DNA from: Brevibacillus composti
Lineage (GTDB): Bacteria; Bacillota; Bacilli; Brevibacillales; Brevibacillaceae
Direction of reading: 5' to 3'
DNA: 64,000 bases
Assembly: GCF_016406105.1 (NCBI RefSeq)
Contig: NZ_CP066308.1
Span: 4,128,501-4,192,500, forward strand
Shown: positions 21,194-29,904 of the stretch, in pieces
Numbering within the stretch: position 1 is the first letter of the stretch
Layout: each line of letters begins with the position of its first letter
Made by a program: the position numbers and the translations under genes
The notes under the pieces: model-generated
The model's database searches: none
Seen by the model: the letters and a program-made list of their open reading frames with translations, nothing else
Told to the model about the DNA's origin: nothing

Positions 21194-22342
21194 CTATATC
21201 CCGGGACGAAATCTGTCCGGCCGTTCAGGTCTTCTACCAAAATGATAGAGAATCGCCTCTACAATGCGGCGGGAGGCCTCTCCATCTCCATACGGATTGG
21301 CAGCCTGGGCCATTTCATTGTATGCTTGCGAATCTTTCAGCAAGTGGTTGGCCATCTGATAGACCTGGTCTTCCTCCGTGCCAGCCAGCTTCAGCGTGCC
21401 CGCTGCGATTCCCTCCGGACGCTCGGTCGTGTCTCGCAGCACCAATACCGGTACGCCCAGTGATGGCGCCTCTTCCTGAACACCGCCGGAATCGGTCAGG
21501 ATCAGATACGCGCGCCGGGCCATATTGTGGAAATCAAGCACGTCCAGCGGTTCGATCAAATGAATGCGGTCATGGCCGCCGAGAACTTCCTGTGCGACCT
21601 CCTGTACCGCAGGATTCAGGTGAACCGGATAAACGACCGCAATCTCCGGATGCTCATCGACCAGCCGTCTGACGGCACGGAAAATACGGCGCATCGGTTC
21701 GCCCAGGTTTTCCCGGCGATGTGCCGTCATCAGCACCATCTTTTTCCCCTGCACGAGGTCGAGCACCGGGTGACGGTAGTCGTCGCGAACCGTGGTTTTC
21801 AATGCATCAATCGCGGTATTGCCCGTGATGTAGATCGCGTTCTCTGCCTTGTTTTCCAGCCGCAGATTGGTCGCGGACCCCTCTGTCGGAGAGAAGTGCA
21901 GATCGGCCATCACTCCGGTCAACTGGCGGTTCATCTCCTCCGGGAAGGGCGAATACTTGTCCCACGTGCGAAGACCGGCTTCGACGTGACCGATCGCCAC
22001 CTGGTTGTAAAAGGCGGCCAGACTGGCGACAAAAGTCGTCGTCGTGTCTCCGTGCACCAGCACCATATCCGGCTTTGTTTCTTTCATCACCTGGTCGAGC
22101 TGCTCCAGTGCCCGGGTCGTGATTTGCACCAGGGTTTGGCGGTCCTTCATAATATTCAGGTCAATATCCGGCTGAATTCCAAAGATGTCGAGAACCTGAT
22201 CCAGCATTTGACGGTGCTGCGCCGTGACGCATACAATCGGTTCGATGTGCTCGGGGTGCTTGTTCAACTCATGGACAAGCGGCGCCATCTTGATCGCTTC
22301 CGGACGCGTCCCGAAGACGGTCATCACTTTTAGCTTCTTCAT
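21194..22342 (-). CDS. wecB: UDP-N-acetylglucosamine 2-epimerase (non-hydrolysing)
   Basis: Interconverts UDP-GlcNAc and UDP-ManNAc for teichoic-acid linkage units or other wall polymers. The 382-residue product shows VFGTRPEAIKMAPLV at the start, the VHGDTTTTF block, TGNTAIDAL, TAHRRENLGEP, and LTDSGGVQEEAPSLGVPVLVLRDTTERPE (quoted here as LTDSGGVQEEAPSLG). It starts 12 bp after upp ends, so the two are cotranscribed. Also called mnaA in Bacillus. Confidence 0.95.
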   Translation of the reverse strand: MKKLKVMTVFGTRPEAIKMAPLVHELNKHPEHIEPIVCVTAQHRQMLDQVLDIFGIQPDIDLNIMKDRQTLVQITTRALEQLDQVMKETKPDMVLVHGDTTTTFVASLAAFYNQVAIGHVEAGLRTWDKYSPFPEEMNRQLTGVMADLHFSPTEGSATNLRLENKAENAIYITGNTAIDALKTTVRDDYRHPVLDLVQGKKMVLMTAHRRENLGEPMRRIFRAVRRLVDEHPEIAVVYPVHLNPAVQEVAQEVLGGHDRIHLIEPLDVLDFHNMARRAYLILTDSGGVQEEAPSLGVPVLVLRDTTERPEGIAAGTLKLAGTEEDQVYQMANHLLKDSQAYNEMAQAANPYGDGEASRRIVEAILYHFGRRPERPDRFRPGI

Positions 22343-22354
22343 CGGATCCCTCTC

Positions 22355-22984
22355 CTACTTTGTTCCAAACAGTCGGTCGCCGGCGTCGCCCAAGCCCGGC
22401 ACGATATAGCCGTGATCGTTCAGGTACTCGTCAATCGCGGCTACGTAGATATCGACGTCAGGATGCTCTTCCTGCACCAGCTTGATGCCTTCCGGCGCGG
22501 CGATCAGGCACATCAGCTTCATGCTTTTGGCGCCCCGGTTTTTCAAAGCGGTAATCGCAGCAGCAGCCGATCCTCCGGTGGCCAGCATCGGGTCGATCAC
22601 GATCAATTCCCGCTCGGCGATATCACTCGGCAGCTTTACGTAGTACTCCACAGGCTGGAGTGTCTCCGGATCGCGGTACAGGCCCACGTGACCGACCTTG
22701 GCTGCAGGAATGAGCTGCAAAATGCCGTCCACCATACCGAGTCCTGCGCGAAGAATCGGAATTAACCCTACTTTTTTACCGGCAATGACACGTGACGTAC
22801 AGGTAGCTACCGGTGTTTCAATAGTCGTCTCCTCCAGAGGCATGTCGCGGGTGATTTCGTAAGCCATCAGCGTGGCTACTTCGTCCACCAGCTCACGGAA
22901 TTCTTTGGTTCCCGTGTTTTTGTCGCGGATGAATGTTACCTTATGCTGAATCAGCGGATGATCTAACACGTTAACGCGGCTCAT
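22355..22984 (-). CDS. upp: Uracil phosphoribosyltransferase
   Basis: Salvages uracil to UMP using PRPP. The 209-residue product has the family patterns [31 protein letters not shown] and the PRPP loop [28 protein letters not shown] precedes the chosen ATG; the frame is open 84 nt further upstream but without a start signal. First gene of a pair with wecB. The 850 bp upstream hold two structured repeats. Confidence 0.96.
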   Translation of the reverse strand: MSRVNVLDHPLIQHKVTFIRDKNTGTKEFRELVDEVATLMAYEITRDMPLEETTIETPVATCTSRVIAGKKVGLIPILRAGLGMVDGILQLIPAAKVGHVGLYRDPETLQPVEYYVKLPSDIAERELIVIDPMLATGGSAAAAITALKNRGAKSMKLMCLIAAPEGIKLVQEEHPDVDIYVAAIDEYLNDHGYIVPGLGDAGDRLFGTK

Positions 22985-23114
22985 GTCCGTTCCTCCGTTT
23001 CCACTTGTCAATACATCCTTCTCATAATAGCGGAGGAGCAGGCCAACGTCAATTTGTGCAATCTTCATTCTTTTTTGCTGTTTCGCGGAGGAATTTTCCG
23101 TGTTACGCAGCCCT

Positions 23115-23317
23115 GGTGAGAAGAATCATGTTTCCCTGCTTGGCTCCGGGCTCCGCCCCCATGGATGATTGACTGTCCGCTCCGCAGCGTTTGGCGTGGG
23201 TGCGCAAAAGTCGTGTCGCTCCGAAGTGAATCAGAGTTGCGCCCCTGTTTCCCGCCAAACGCCACTCCGCTGAGCGAGGGCTCCACAGTCGCCCGCAGGG
23301 AAACATGATTCTTCTGC
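23115..23317. repeat. 205-bp structured intergenic repeat, copy 2
   Basis: Inverted ends GAAGAATCATGTTTCCCTGC and its complement. The inner arms pair GCGTTTGGCG (23187-23196) with CGCCAAACGC (23253-23262), unlike the inner-arm sequences of the other copies. GCGCAA pairs with TTGCGC inside, and GACTGT with ACAGTC outside. Same orientation as copy 1. Confidence 0.85.
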
Positions 23318-23513
23318 GAACATACTGCTTCTTCGGGCTTCTGCAATGAATGAAAAGATTGGTCTTAGCTAATGAAGCATCAGTTTTTCTAGCCGTCATC
23401 CGAGATACAGCTGAGCCCATTGTTACCGTCTTAAAATGGATGACATCATGATTCATCTTTCTTTTACCTATCATCCTAGCTTTTGCCCGCAAATGGTTGA
23501 AAAATTACTGTTC
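23318..23513. other. Spacer between two structured repeats
   Basis: About 200 bp between copies 2 and 3. I see no gene or terminator in it. Confidence 0.5.
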
Positions 23514-23717
23514 GGGAAGAAGCATGTTTCCCTGCGGTGCGACTGTGGAGCCCTCGCTCAGCGGAGGGAGATTCGCGGGATACAGGAGCGCAACCCTGGG
23601 ATGACCTCGGAGCGGTGCTGCTTTTGCGTCTCCCCCGCGAAGCTCCCCGGAGCGGACAGTACACGCTCCCCAGGGGGCGGAGCCCGGAGCTAAGCAGGGA
23701 AACATGCTTCTTCTCAC
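23514..23717. repeat. 205-bp structured intergenic repeat, copy 3 (inverted relative to copy 2)
   Basis: Ends GAAGAAGCATGTTTCCCTGC and complement. Its reverse complement aligns with copy 2 along the whole length. The inner arms GGGAG.TTCGCGGG (23666-23579 region, left arm 23566-23579, right arm 23632-23647) pair with a single mismatch, again with sequence unlike the other copies. Confidence 0.85.
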
Positions 23718-23770
23718 CACAGCTACATTCCGAGCAAAAGAACTTTGCAAGTCAGATCGATAGGCTCTCA

Positions 23771-23810
23771 AAAAAAAATGCAGACCTCACATTAATCATG
23801 AGGTCTGCAT
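23771..23810 (-). terminator. Terminator of glyA
   Basis: TGCAGACCTCA and TGAGGTCTGCA pair around a 9-nt loop; a run of at least eight T follows on the minus strand. Confidence 0.92.
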
Positions 23811-23835
23811 GCAAATATAATCCCAAGACAAATCG

Positions 23836-25086
23836 TTACACCGTCAATCCTTCATACATCGGGAAGCGCGCACACAGAGCGGCGACACGCTTGCGTGCCT
23901 CCTCGTGCTTCGCAGCATCTTCCGGATTTTTCAGGGTGAGCGCGATAATCGCCGCTACTTCCTTCATCGCTTCCCCGTCAAAGCCGCGGCTGGTCACCGC
24001 CGGGGTTCCCATGCGCACGCCGCTAGTGACAAACGGGCTTTCCGGATCGTACGGAATGGTGTTTTTGTTGGTCGTGATATTTACTTCGTCCAGCAGGTGC
24101 TCGGCCACTTTTCCGGTCAAGCCCAGGTTGCGCACATCCAGCAGAACCAGGTGGTTGTCCGTTCCGCCGGACACGAGCGTGAGACCTTCCGCTTGCAGCG
24201 CTTCTGCAAATGCGCGGGCATTGTCAATGATTTGCTGGGCGTATTGCTTGAACGAAGGCTCCAGCGCCTCGCCGAAGGCTACCGCTTTCGCCGCGATTAC
24301 GTGCATCAGCGGGCCGCCCTGTACGCCAGGGAATACAGACTTGTCGATCGCTTTGGCGAACTCTTCTTTGCACAATATCAGACCGCCGCGAGGACCGCGC
24401 AACGTCTTGTGGGTGGTAGAGGTAACGAAGTGCGCATACGGCACCGGATTCGGATGCAGTCCGGCTGCCACCAGTCCGGCGATATGAGCCATATCCACCA
24501 TGAAGTAGGCACCCACTTCGTCCGCGATTTCACGGAACTTCGCAAAATCGATCGTGCGCGGATAGGCGCTGGCTCCTGCCACGATCAGCTTGGGCTTGTG
24601 CTCCAAAGCCTTGGCGCGCACGTCTTCGTAGTTAATGCGGTGGGACTGCTCGTCCACGCCGTACTCCACAAAGTTGTAAAGCGTCCCGGAGAAGTTGACC
24701 GGGCTGCCGTGAGTCAAGTGACCGCCGTGGGACAGATTCATTCCCAGCACCGTATCGCCCGGTTGCAGAATGGTGAAGTATACCGCCATGTTCGCTTGGG
24801 CCCCGGAATGCGGCTGCACGTTTGCGTGCTCGGCTCCGAACAGCTCCTTGATGCGGTCGCGCGCGATGTTTTCTACGATATCGACATATTCACAACCGCC
24901 GTAGTAGCGGCGGCCCGGGTATCCTTCGGCATACTTGTTGGTCAGTACCGTTCCCATCGCTTCCATGACGGCACGGCTGACGAAGTTCTCCGATGCGATC
25001 AGTTCGATTTTGTCACGCTGTCTGCCCAATTCCAATTCGATTGCTTCTGCTACTTGAGAATCCTGTTTGCGCAAAAACTCTAGCAT
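23836..25086 (-). CDS. glyA: Serine hydroxymethyltransferase
   Basis: PLP enzyme that converts serine and tetrahydrofolate to glycine and methylene-tetrahydrofolate. The 416-residue product has the PLP-Lys motif [15 protein letters not shown] near residue 228, the N-terminal [13 protein letters not shown] and the [15 protein letters not shown] block. Normal length. A strong terminator follows; ywlG lies 89 bp upstream. Confidence 0.97.
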   Translation of the reverse strand: MLEFLRKQDSQVAEAIELELGRQRDKIELIASENFVSRAVMEAMGTVLTNKYAEGYPGRRYYGGCEYVDIVENIARDRIKELFGAEHANVQPHSGAQANMAVYFTILQPGDTVLGMNLSHGGHLTHGSPVNFSGTLYNFVEYGVDEQSHRINYEDVRAKALEHKPKLIVAGASAYPRTIDFAKFREIADEVGAYFMVDMAHIAGLVAAGLHPNPVPYAHFVTSTTHKTLRGPRGGLILCKEEFAKAIDKSVFPGVQGGPLMHVIAAKAVAFGEALEPSFKQYAQQIIDNARAFAEALQAEGLTLVSGGTDNHLVLLDVRNLGLTGKVAEHLLDEVNITTNKNTIPYDPESPFVTSGVRMGTPAVTSRGFDGEAMKEVAAIIALTLKNPEDAAKHEEARKRVAALCARFPMYEGLTV

Positions 25087-25175
25087 GGTTTTTCTCCTCC
25101 TGAATCTTTTCTATGATTGGTAAAAAGGAGTCCCCGCAGGGGGAACCGCCTGAACTGCCTTGCCTGACAAACGAC

Positions 25176-25745
25176 TCATGTACAGCTCTGATTGGGCAAC
25201 GTCCGCTCATACACGGCACGGGAGCCGCCAATCAGCTTGGGACGGGTGCGGGCCGCCGTGACATGGGCTTCCCCAATCATGCGGCGGGTAGGCCGCAGAG
25301 GAACGGCAACATGCTTCAGATGCATCCCGATCAAGGTGTCCCCGATGTCAATTCCCGCATGAGCCTGGATGTGTTCCACCACGACCGGATCAGCCATCTT
25401 CTCAAAAGCACAGGCTGCCATCGACCCGCCGGCGCTGGGCACCGGCACCACCGACACTTCCTCCAGTCCCCCGCGCTCCATCGTCTGTCTCTCGACCACG
25501 AGCGCTCTGTTTAAATGTTCGCAACATTGGAAAGCCAGCGAGAAACCCTGCTGCTCGGCTGCGGAAGAGATCCCGCGGAACAGCGCTTCCGCCACTTCCC
25601 GGCTGCCCGCTTTGCCGATATGCTTCCCCGCTACCTCACTGGTGCTGCAACCGATGACGAGCAATTGGCCTGGCCGAAGCTGAGCCATCGCCGCCACCTC
25701 GGTCACGACCTCTCTGGCTTGCTGTTCGATCAGAAGCAGGTCCAC
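25176..25745 (-). CDS. ywlG: TIGR01440/DUF436 family protein
   Basis: Conserved protein of 189 residues between glyA and rpiB in Bacilli. Recognisable stretches are LLVIGCSTSEVAGKHIGKAG, FQCCEHLNRALVVER and VPLRPTRRMIGEAHV. Soluble; function not established to my knowledge. GTG start with GGAGTGAAGTAAG upstream; it begins one base after the rpiB stop, so it is in the same operon. Confidence 0.9.
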   Translation of the reverse strand: MDLLLIEQQAREVVTEVAAMAQLRPGQLLVIGCSTSEVAGKHIGKAGSREVAEALFRGISSAAEQQGFSLAFQCCEHLNRALVVERQTMERGGLEEVSVVPVPSAGGSMAACAFEKMADPVVVEHIQAHAGIDIGDTLIGMHLKHVAVPLRPTRRMIGEAHVTAARTRPKLIGGSRAVYERTLPNQSCT

Positions 25746-25746
25746 C

Positions 25747-26202
25747 TTACTTCACTCCCGCATGTTTTGTTTCGATCCCGGCGATTTTTTCCAGACGGCG
25801 TTCATGACGGCCGCCCTGGTATTCCGTCTCCAGCCAAATCTTCACGATGTCCAGTGCCAGACCAGGCCCGATGACGCGCTCACCCATGGCCAGCACATTG
25901 GAATTATTGTGCTCGCGGGTAGCCCTTGCGGAGAAGGTATCATGGACCAGCGCACAGCGGATACCCGGGATTTTATTGGCTGCAATGGACATGCCGATGC
26001 CCGTTCCGCACACCAAAATCCCCCGGTCGCACTCGCCTGCGGCCACCATTTCTGCGACGGGTTGCGCGTAGTCCGGATAGTCCACGGAGTCTTCGCAGGT
26101 GCATCCCACATCGACAACTTCCACATTCATGCTGGCGAGCAGCCCTTTGATTTCCTCTTTCAATTTGTACCCGCCGTGGTCTGAACCAATGGCCACTTTC
26201 AT
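25747..26202 (-). CDS. rpiB: Ribose-5-phosphate isomerase B
   Basis: Interconverts ribose 5-phosphate and ribulose 5-phosphate. The 151-residue product begins MKVAIGSDHGGYKLKEEI and has the catalytic Cys in ILVCGTGIGMSIAANK. The start ATG has GAGGGATAACG in front; an upstream codon seven residues earlier has none. Second gene of the ywlE-rpiB-ywlG run. Confidence 0.95.
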   Translation of the reverse strand: MKVAIGSDHGGYKLKEEIKGLLASMNVEVVDVGCTCEDSVDYPDYAQPVAEMVAAGECDRGILVCGTGIGMSIAANKIPGIRCALVHDTFSARATREHNNSNVLAMGERVIGPGLALDIVKIWLETEYQGGRHERRLEKIAGIETKHAGVK

Positions 26203-26308
26203 CGTTATCCCTCGCTTGTGCATATTCTGTTCTCATTATACCCTAGAAACCCTGCCGTAAAAAGTGAACATTTTCACTACTAAAAGCGGTATTGTTCGTC
26301 ACCCGCCC

Positions 26309-26761
26309 TTATTCGCCGGCGGACAGCCGATTCCACAGCCTGTCCAACAGTCCGTCCAGCTCCTGAGCGCAGCGCCGATAGTCATCCACAGAGCCGCCAA
26401 ACGGATCGGCGATGTCTCCCAGTCCTTCTACTCCGGCGAACTCCATCAGCGTAAATACCTTAGACTGCGCCTCGGGGAAATAACTGTTGAGCAGCGATTT
26501 GTGACTGCCCGTCATCGTCAGAATGACGTCCGCCCACTCCACCAGATCGCTGTTTACTCGCGAAGCCTGATGCTGATGCGTGATGCCGTACTCCGCCATC
26601 ACCTGAACGGCTTGACTGGACGCCGGCTGTCCTTCATAGGCGGCCACTCCGGCCGACCGCACCTCCCAGCCGTTTCCCGCTGCCTGGATCCGCTCCCGCA
26701 GCAGCGCTTCCGCCATGGGACTGCGGCAGGTATTTCCCGTGCAAACAAATAAAATCCGCAT
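26309..26761 (-). CDS. ywlE: Protein arginine phosphatase (low-molecular-weight phosphatase family)
   Basis: Removes phosphate from phospho-arginine residues, opposing the McsB kinase. The 150-residue product begins MRILFVCTGNTCRSPMAEAL: the CxGNTCRS loop has Thr rather than the Ile of tyrosine phosphatases, the mark of arginine phosphatases. The general acid is in IADPFGGS near the C-terminus. AGGAGGGGGATCAGGA precedes the ATG. Confidence 0.92.
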   Translation of the reverse strand: MRILFVCTGNTCRSPMAEALLRERIQAAGNGWEVRSAGVAAYEGQPASSQAVQVMAEYGITHQHQASRVNSDLVEWADVILTMTGSHKSLLNSYFPEAQSKVFTLMEFAGVEGLGDIADPFGGSVDDYRRCAQELDGLLDRLWNRLSAGE

Positions 26762-26825
26762 TCCTGATCCCCCTCCTGAAGATGCAGCCGCTCGGTATCC
26801 TTCTTTCACCAGCGGCTTCCATCAT

Positions 26826-27386
26826 TCAAAGGATAAATTTCAATCCAAAGCAAAGCAGTATCAATCCACCTAATACTTCGCTGTAATCCCCCAGCCATCC
26901 TCCCATGCTGCGGCCGATCATGAGGCCCACATAGGACATGACGCCGCCGATGAGGCCAAACAGGGAGACGGCCAAATAGCGGTTGATTTCCATCAGGCCA
27001 AAAGAGAAGCCGACGGTCAATGCGTCCAGACTGACGCTGAACGCAAACAACAAGAGGCCAAAGCCTTTTGTCTGCAGCACGCTTTTGTCATCATCACCGG
27101 CAAACCCGTTCCAGATCATATGTATGCCAATTCCCATCAACACCGTTCCGCCAACAAAGACGGCGATATCTCCTATCATGTCGGACAAGTAACCCCCGAC
27201 AGCGATTCCCAGCAAGGGCATCGCGATATGGAACAGACCGATGGTCACACTCACCTTTACGATTTCCCTCAATCGGATGCCGACCATTCCCACCCCTACT
27301 CCGAGAGAGAAGGCATCCATGCTAAGTGCAAAAGCGATGATCAGCAGGGTCAAAAATTGGCCCCAGTGAAATAAGGCAAGGTCCAC
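26826..27386 (-). CDS. mntP: MntP-type manganese efflux protein
   Basis: Inner-membrane protein of 186 residues with six spans. The two family repeats are ALSMDAFSLGVGVGM near the N-terminus and AFSVSLDALTVGFSFG in the middle, each with the conserved Asp. GTG start with GGAGGGGAGCGAC in front. In Bacillus the gene at this position is ywlD. No manganese riboswitch is present in the 53-bp gap to ywlC. Confidence 0.9.
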   Translation of the reverse strand: MDLALFHWGQFLTLLIIAFALSMDAFSLGVGVGMVGIRLREIVKVSVTIGLFHIAMPLLGIAVGGYLSDMIGDIAVFVGGTVLMGIGIHMIWNGFAGDDDKSVLQTKGFGLLLFAFSVSLDALTVGFSFGLMEINRYLAVSLFGLIGGVMSYVGLMIGRSMGGWLGDYSEVLGGLILLCFGLKFIL

Positions 27387-27439
27387 GTCGCTCCCCTCCT
27401 GTCTTCACATTTATGCGGACAAGAGGGCGATTAGACATG

Positions 27440-28519
27440 CTACACAGACAAAATTCGGCCGCCCGACGCTTTTTCCAGGCGGTTCATCACGGCCATGCCA
27501 ATCCCGCTGCGCGGAAACGTAGGGCCGACGATAAATTGCACATGGTCTTCATCAAATTGGCGCAGGACGCCGTACAATTGCTGGGCCACCTGGCCGAGCT
27601 CCGCTCCCGAACCGACCGACAACACGACATCAGCCTCGGGCTGCCGCTCCCAGTAGGAAAGCGATTCCTCGGTAGCGATCACGCCGGTCTTGCGGCCTTG
27701 CCGCTTGGCTTCCGCGAGCATGATCCGCATCTGTTCTTTCACCTGGGAGTCCTCCCCCTGGATCAGCCACATTTCACCTTCGGGCGCATAGTGGGCGTAC
27801 TTCATGCCAGGAGAGCGGGGCGTTTCCGCAGCGTCAACCAGAAAAGCCGGGTCCAGCCGCACTTCTCCGACCACCGCTTCCAACTGCTCCCGGGTGATTC
27901 CGCCCGGCCTGCAAATCAAGGGAGGATCCACGGTCACATCCAACACGGTCGATTCCACTCCGACACCGGTAGCGCCGCCGTCAATCACACCGGCGATCCT
28001 GCCGGACAGATCGGTCAGGACGTGCTGGGCCGTAGTCGGGCTCGGCCTGCCCGAACGGTTGGCACTAGGGGCCGCCACGGGCACCCCCGCCTGTTTGATC
28101 AGGGCCAGTGCGATCGGGTGATCCGGCATTCGCACCCCGACCGTATCCAAGCCTGCCGTAACCAGCGATGCCACCTTGTCTGTTTTGGGCAGAATGAGCG
28201 TCAGCGGTCCCGGCCAAAAGGCCTCTATCAACGGGGTTGCCTTTTCCGGCAGGGAGGCGACGATCTCACGCAACTGTTCTTTTTCCGCGATGTGGACAAT
28301 AAGAGGATTATCACTCGGCCTTCCTTTTGCAATGAATATTTTTCCCACAGCCTCGTCAGACAATGCATTGGCGCCCAGTCCGTAGACCGTTTCCGTGGGA
28401 AAGGCAACCGTTTCCCCGTCACGCAAAAAACGGGCGGCATCCACAATCTGTGTACAGCTTTGCAGATTTTCCACATTTTTATCCACAATCCATTCCTTCG
28501 TATCCCATTCCCAATCCAT
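27440..28519 (-). CDS. ywlC: L-threonylcarbamoyladenylate synthase (Sua5 type)
   Basis: Makes the activated intermediate for the t6A37 modification of tRNA. The 359-residue product has the YrdC-type domain first (AVAFPTETVYGLGANAL, then KGRPSDNPLIVHI, then APSANRSGRPSPT) and a C-terminal Sua5 domain (from about 220), so it is the long form. ATG chosen with AAAGGA about 9 nt upstream; a TTG two codons earlier is an alternative. Its first codons overlap two DnaA-box-like sites. Confidence 0.94.
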   Translation of the reverse strand: MDWEWDTKEWIVDKNVENLQSCTQIVDAARFLRDGETVAFPTETVYGLGANALSDEAVGKIFIAKGRPSDNPLIVHIAEKEQLREIVASLPEKATPLIEAFWPGPLTLILPKTDKVASLVTAGLDTVGVRMPDHPIALALIKQAGVPVAAPSANRSGRPSPTTAQHVLTDLSGRIAGVIDGGATGVGVESTVLDVTVDPPLICRPGGITREQLEAVVGEVRLDPAFLVDAAETPRSPGMKYAHYAPEGEMWLIQGEDSQVKEQMRIMLAEAKRQGRKTGVIATEESLSYWERQPEADVVLSVGSGAELGQVAQQLYGVLRQFDEDHVQFIVGPTFPRSGIGMAVMNRLEKASGGRILSV

Positions 28520-28620
28520 CTGCAAAATTCCTTTCTACTGCGCATCTTGCAACATTTTGTGCCTTTAGTATAGTGTCGCGGGGAAAAGTTTTCAACAGCC
28601 TGTGGGTAACTTGTGAATAA
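28467..28620. promoter_or_regulatory. DnaA-box cluster at the 5' end of ywlC
   Basis: Four boxes in 154 bp: TTTTCCACA (28467-28475) and TTATCCACA (28479-28487) on the plus strand, and TTACCCACA (28601-28609) and TTATTCACA (28612-28620) on the minus strand. Two match TTATNCACA perfectly and two have one mismatch. As I recall, ywlC is one of the stable DnaA-binding loci in B. subtilis. Confidence 0.65.
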
Positions 28621-28765
28621 CTTTGCATTCTGTCTCGCAGGCGAAGCCTCGTGGCGCTTGTCCCACCCCCCGTAAGAAAACCTCTATCGAGGTCGATTCA
28701 AGGGGACCGCAATTTAGCGGTTGGTTATTCTTGCTGTATCAGGAAGAAGCTCTGGAAGCTACAGT

Positions 28766-28794
28766 AAAAAAAGCCCGTTCCAAAGGAACAGGCT
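28766..28794 (-). terminator. Terminator of spoIIR
   Basis: Minus-strand AGCCTGTTCC and GGAACGGGCT pair around TTT and are followed by TTTTTT. Confidence 0.92.
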
Positions 28795-28809
28795 AGAGAG
28801 GGGGCATCT

Positions 28810-29673
28810 TTAAAAGAGGGCGGCGAGCTTCTCCCAGAGGTAAAAACGGACCTCTACTTGGGGCTGCTCCGGAGCTGTATCCACATCCGTAACGGCAACG
28901 GCATCGGTTGTAGACGTCGCAGTCTCCACTCCGGCAGAATGGCCGTCTTGCTGTTCACTCACGCGGCTCCAACTCCTGTCCAAGCGGGACAGACGCCACT
29001 CCTGGTAGGCGGCACGCTCATCCCAAGCAGGCCGGTGCACGGATACGTCTGTATCATTTTTAGCATCCTCGGCATCGTCACCATTCTCGGTGTCCACAGC
29101 ATACTCGGCATCCTCGGCAAAAACCGTTTGCTCACTTCGAGCCGGTCCCGCGTCTCTGCGCTTTTCTTGAGCAGAGGCGACGGCATCGCCGTTGGACATG
29201 TCGATAAAACAGAGCGGCGGAAACAGCACACACCACCAGTTTTGTCCCTGTGCCTCGCCGATCCGGACACGCAGTGCCTCGTATTCACCAGCCGGGTACA
29301 CATAGGAACCGTACAGCTTAGTCGGAAAGGGCACACGGCCCAAATCCACTTCAGCCTGATAGGAAAAGCCGCGCTCGCGGATCGTGTTGTCCACAAGCGT
29401 CTGGAGTTCCGGCAATTTCGCTGCCACGACCGTTTTGGCTTCTTCATAGGATTCGATATCTTTTACCCACACATTTATCTGATCGACGATGGCATCGCGG
29501 ACTTCCCGCTTCAGCCATTGATCCTGCACCCGATCGCTGTTCGCGATAATACGCAGTCGAATGGATTCTTGAGGGATCGGCCCGTTATCGAGCACATTGG
29601 CCGAGGTAAGCTGTCCCTCCCAGCTCATCATCAACGTCGCCATGCTAAACGCAACCAACAAGAATCGTTTCAT
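28810..29673 (-). CDS. spoIIR: Stage II sporulation protein R
   Basis: Secreted signal made in the forespore that triggers SpoIIGA to process pro-sigma-E in the mother cell. The product has 287 residues: N-terminal signal/anchor (KRFLLVAFSMATLMMSW), then IRLRIIANSDRVQDQWLKRE and the CVLFPPLCFID block. The last motif of the family, VRFYLWEK, is at the very end. Between the two lies an insertion of about 90 residues rich in Asp, Glu, Ala and Thr; usual SpoIIR proteins are shorter. ATG chosen with AGAAGGG upstream. A sigma-F-like promoter lies 67 bp before it. Confidence 0.92.
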   Translation of the reverse strand: MKRFLLVAFSMATLMMSWEGQLTSANVLDNGPIPQESIRLRIIANSDRVQDQWLKREVRDAIVDQINVWVKDIESYEEAKTVVAAKLPELQTLVDNTIRERGFSYQAEVDLGRVPFPTKLYGSYVYPAGEYEALRVRIGEAQGQNWWCVLFPPLCFIDMSNGDAVASAQEKRRDAGPARSEQTVFAEDAEYAVDTENGDDAEDAKNDTDVSVHRPAWDERAAYQEWRLSRLDRSWSRVSEQQDGHSAGVETATSTTDAVAVTDVDTAPEQPQVEVRFYLWEKLAALF

Positions 29674-29739
29674 AGATACCCTTCTCCCTCTCATAACTGA
29701 TATCGCCGTTCTCGTTTTCTAGTCTCTCTCTTTAGAAAT

Positions 29740-29769
29740 CAGTATGGACGGAGAAGATTCGGAATATAC
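29740..29769 (-). promoter_or_regulatory. Sigma-F-like promoter of spoIIR
   Basis: Minus-strand GTATA (29765-29769), 15-bp spacer, then GTCCATACTG (29740-29749), close to the sigma-F consensus GYATA-N15-GGnnAnAnT with one mismatch in the -10. spoIIR is sigma-F dependent in B. subtilis. Confidence 0.6.
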
Positions 29770-29802
29770 CTGTGGTTTTCAAAATTCCAGGTGAGTGGCC
29801 TT

Positions 29803-29839
29803 GGTGGAGAAGAAGCAGGGAAACATGCATCTTCTCACC
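29803..29839. repeat. Collapsed copy of the structured repeat (ends only)
   Basis: GGTGGAGAAGAAGCA joined directly to GGGAAACATGCATCTTCTCACC-like right end (29816-29839). It looks like the two ends of the 205-bp element fused after loss of the interior. Confidence 0.6.
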
Positions 29840-29855
29840 ACAGCCCAGCATCAAA

Positions 29856-29884
29856 GAAAAAAAGCAGCCCCCAATGAGCTGCCT
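29856..29884 (-). terminator. Terminator of the prfA-prmC operon
   Basis: Minus-strand GGCAGC and GGCTGC pair around TCATTGGG and are followed by TTTTTTT. About 20 bp after the prmC stop. Confidence 0.85.
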
Positions 29885-29904
29885 TGAAACCATTAAGCCT
29901 ATCA

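Noticed and set aside
23065-23771. Short open frames on both strands within the two structured repeats
   Set aside because: They follow the repeat's palindromic pattern, differ between copies, and lack ribosome-binding sites.
27387-27439. Manganese riboswitch before mntP
   Set aside because: Only 53 bp separate mntP from ywlC, too short for the element, and no typical sequence is present.
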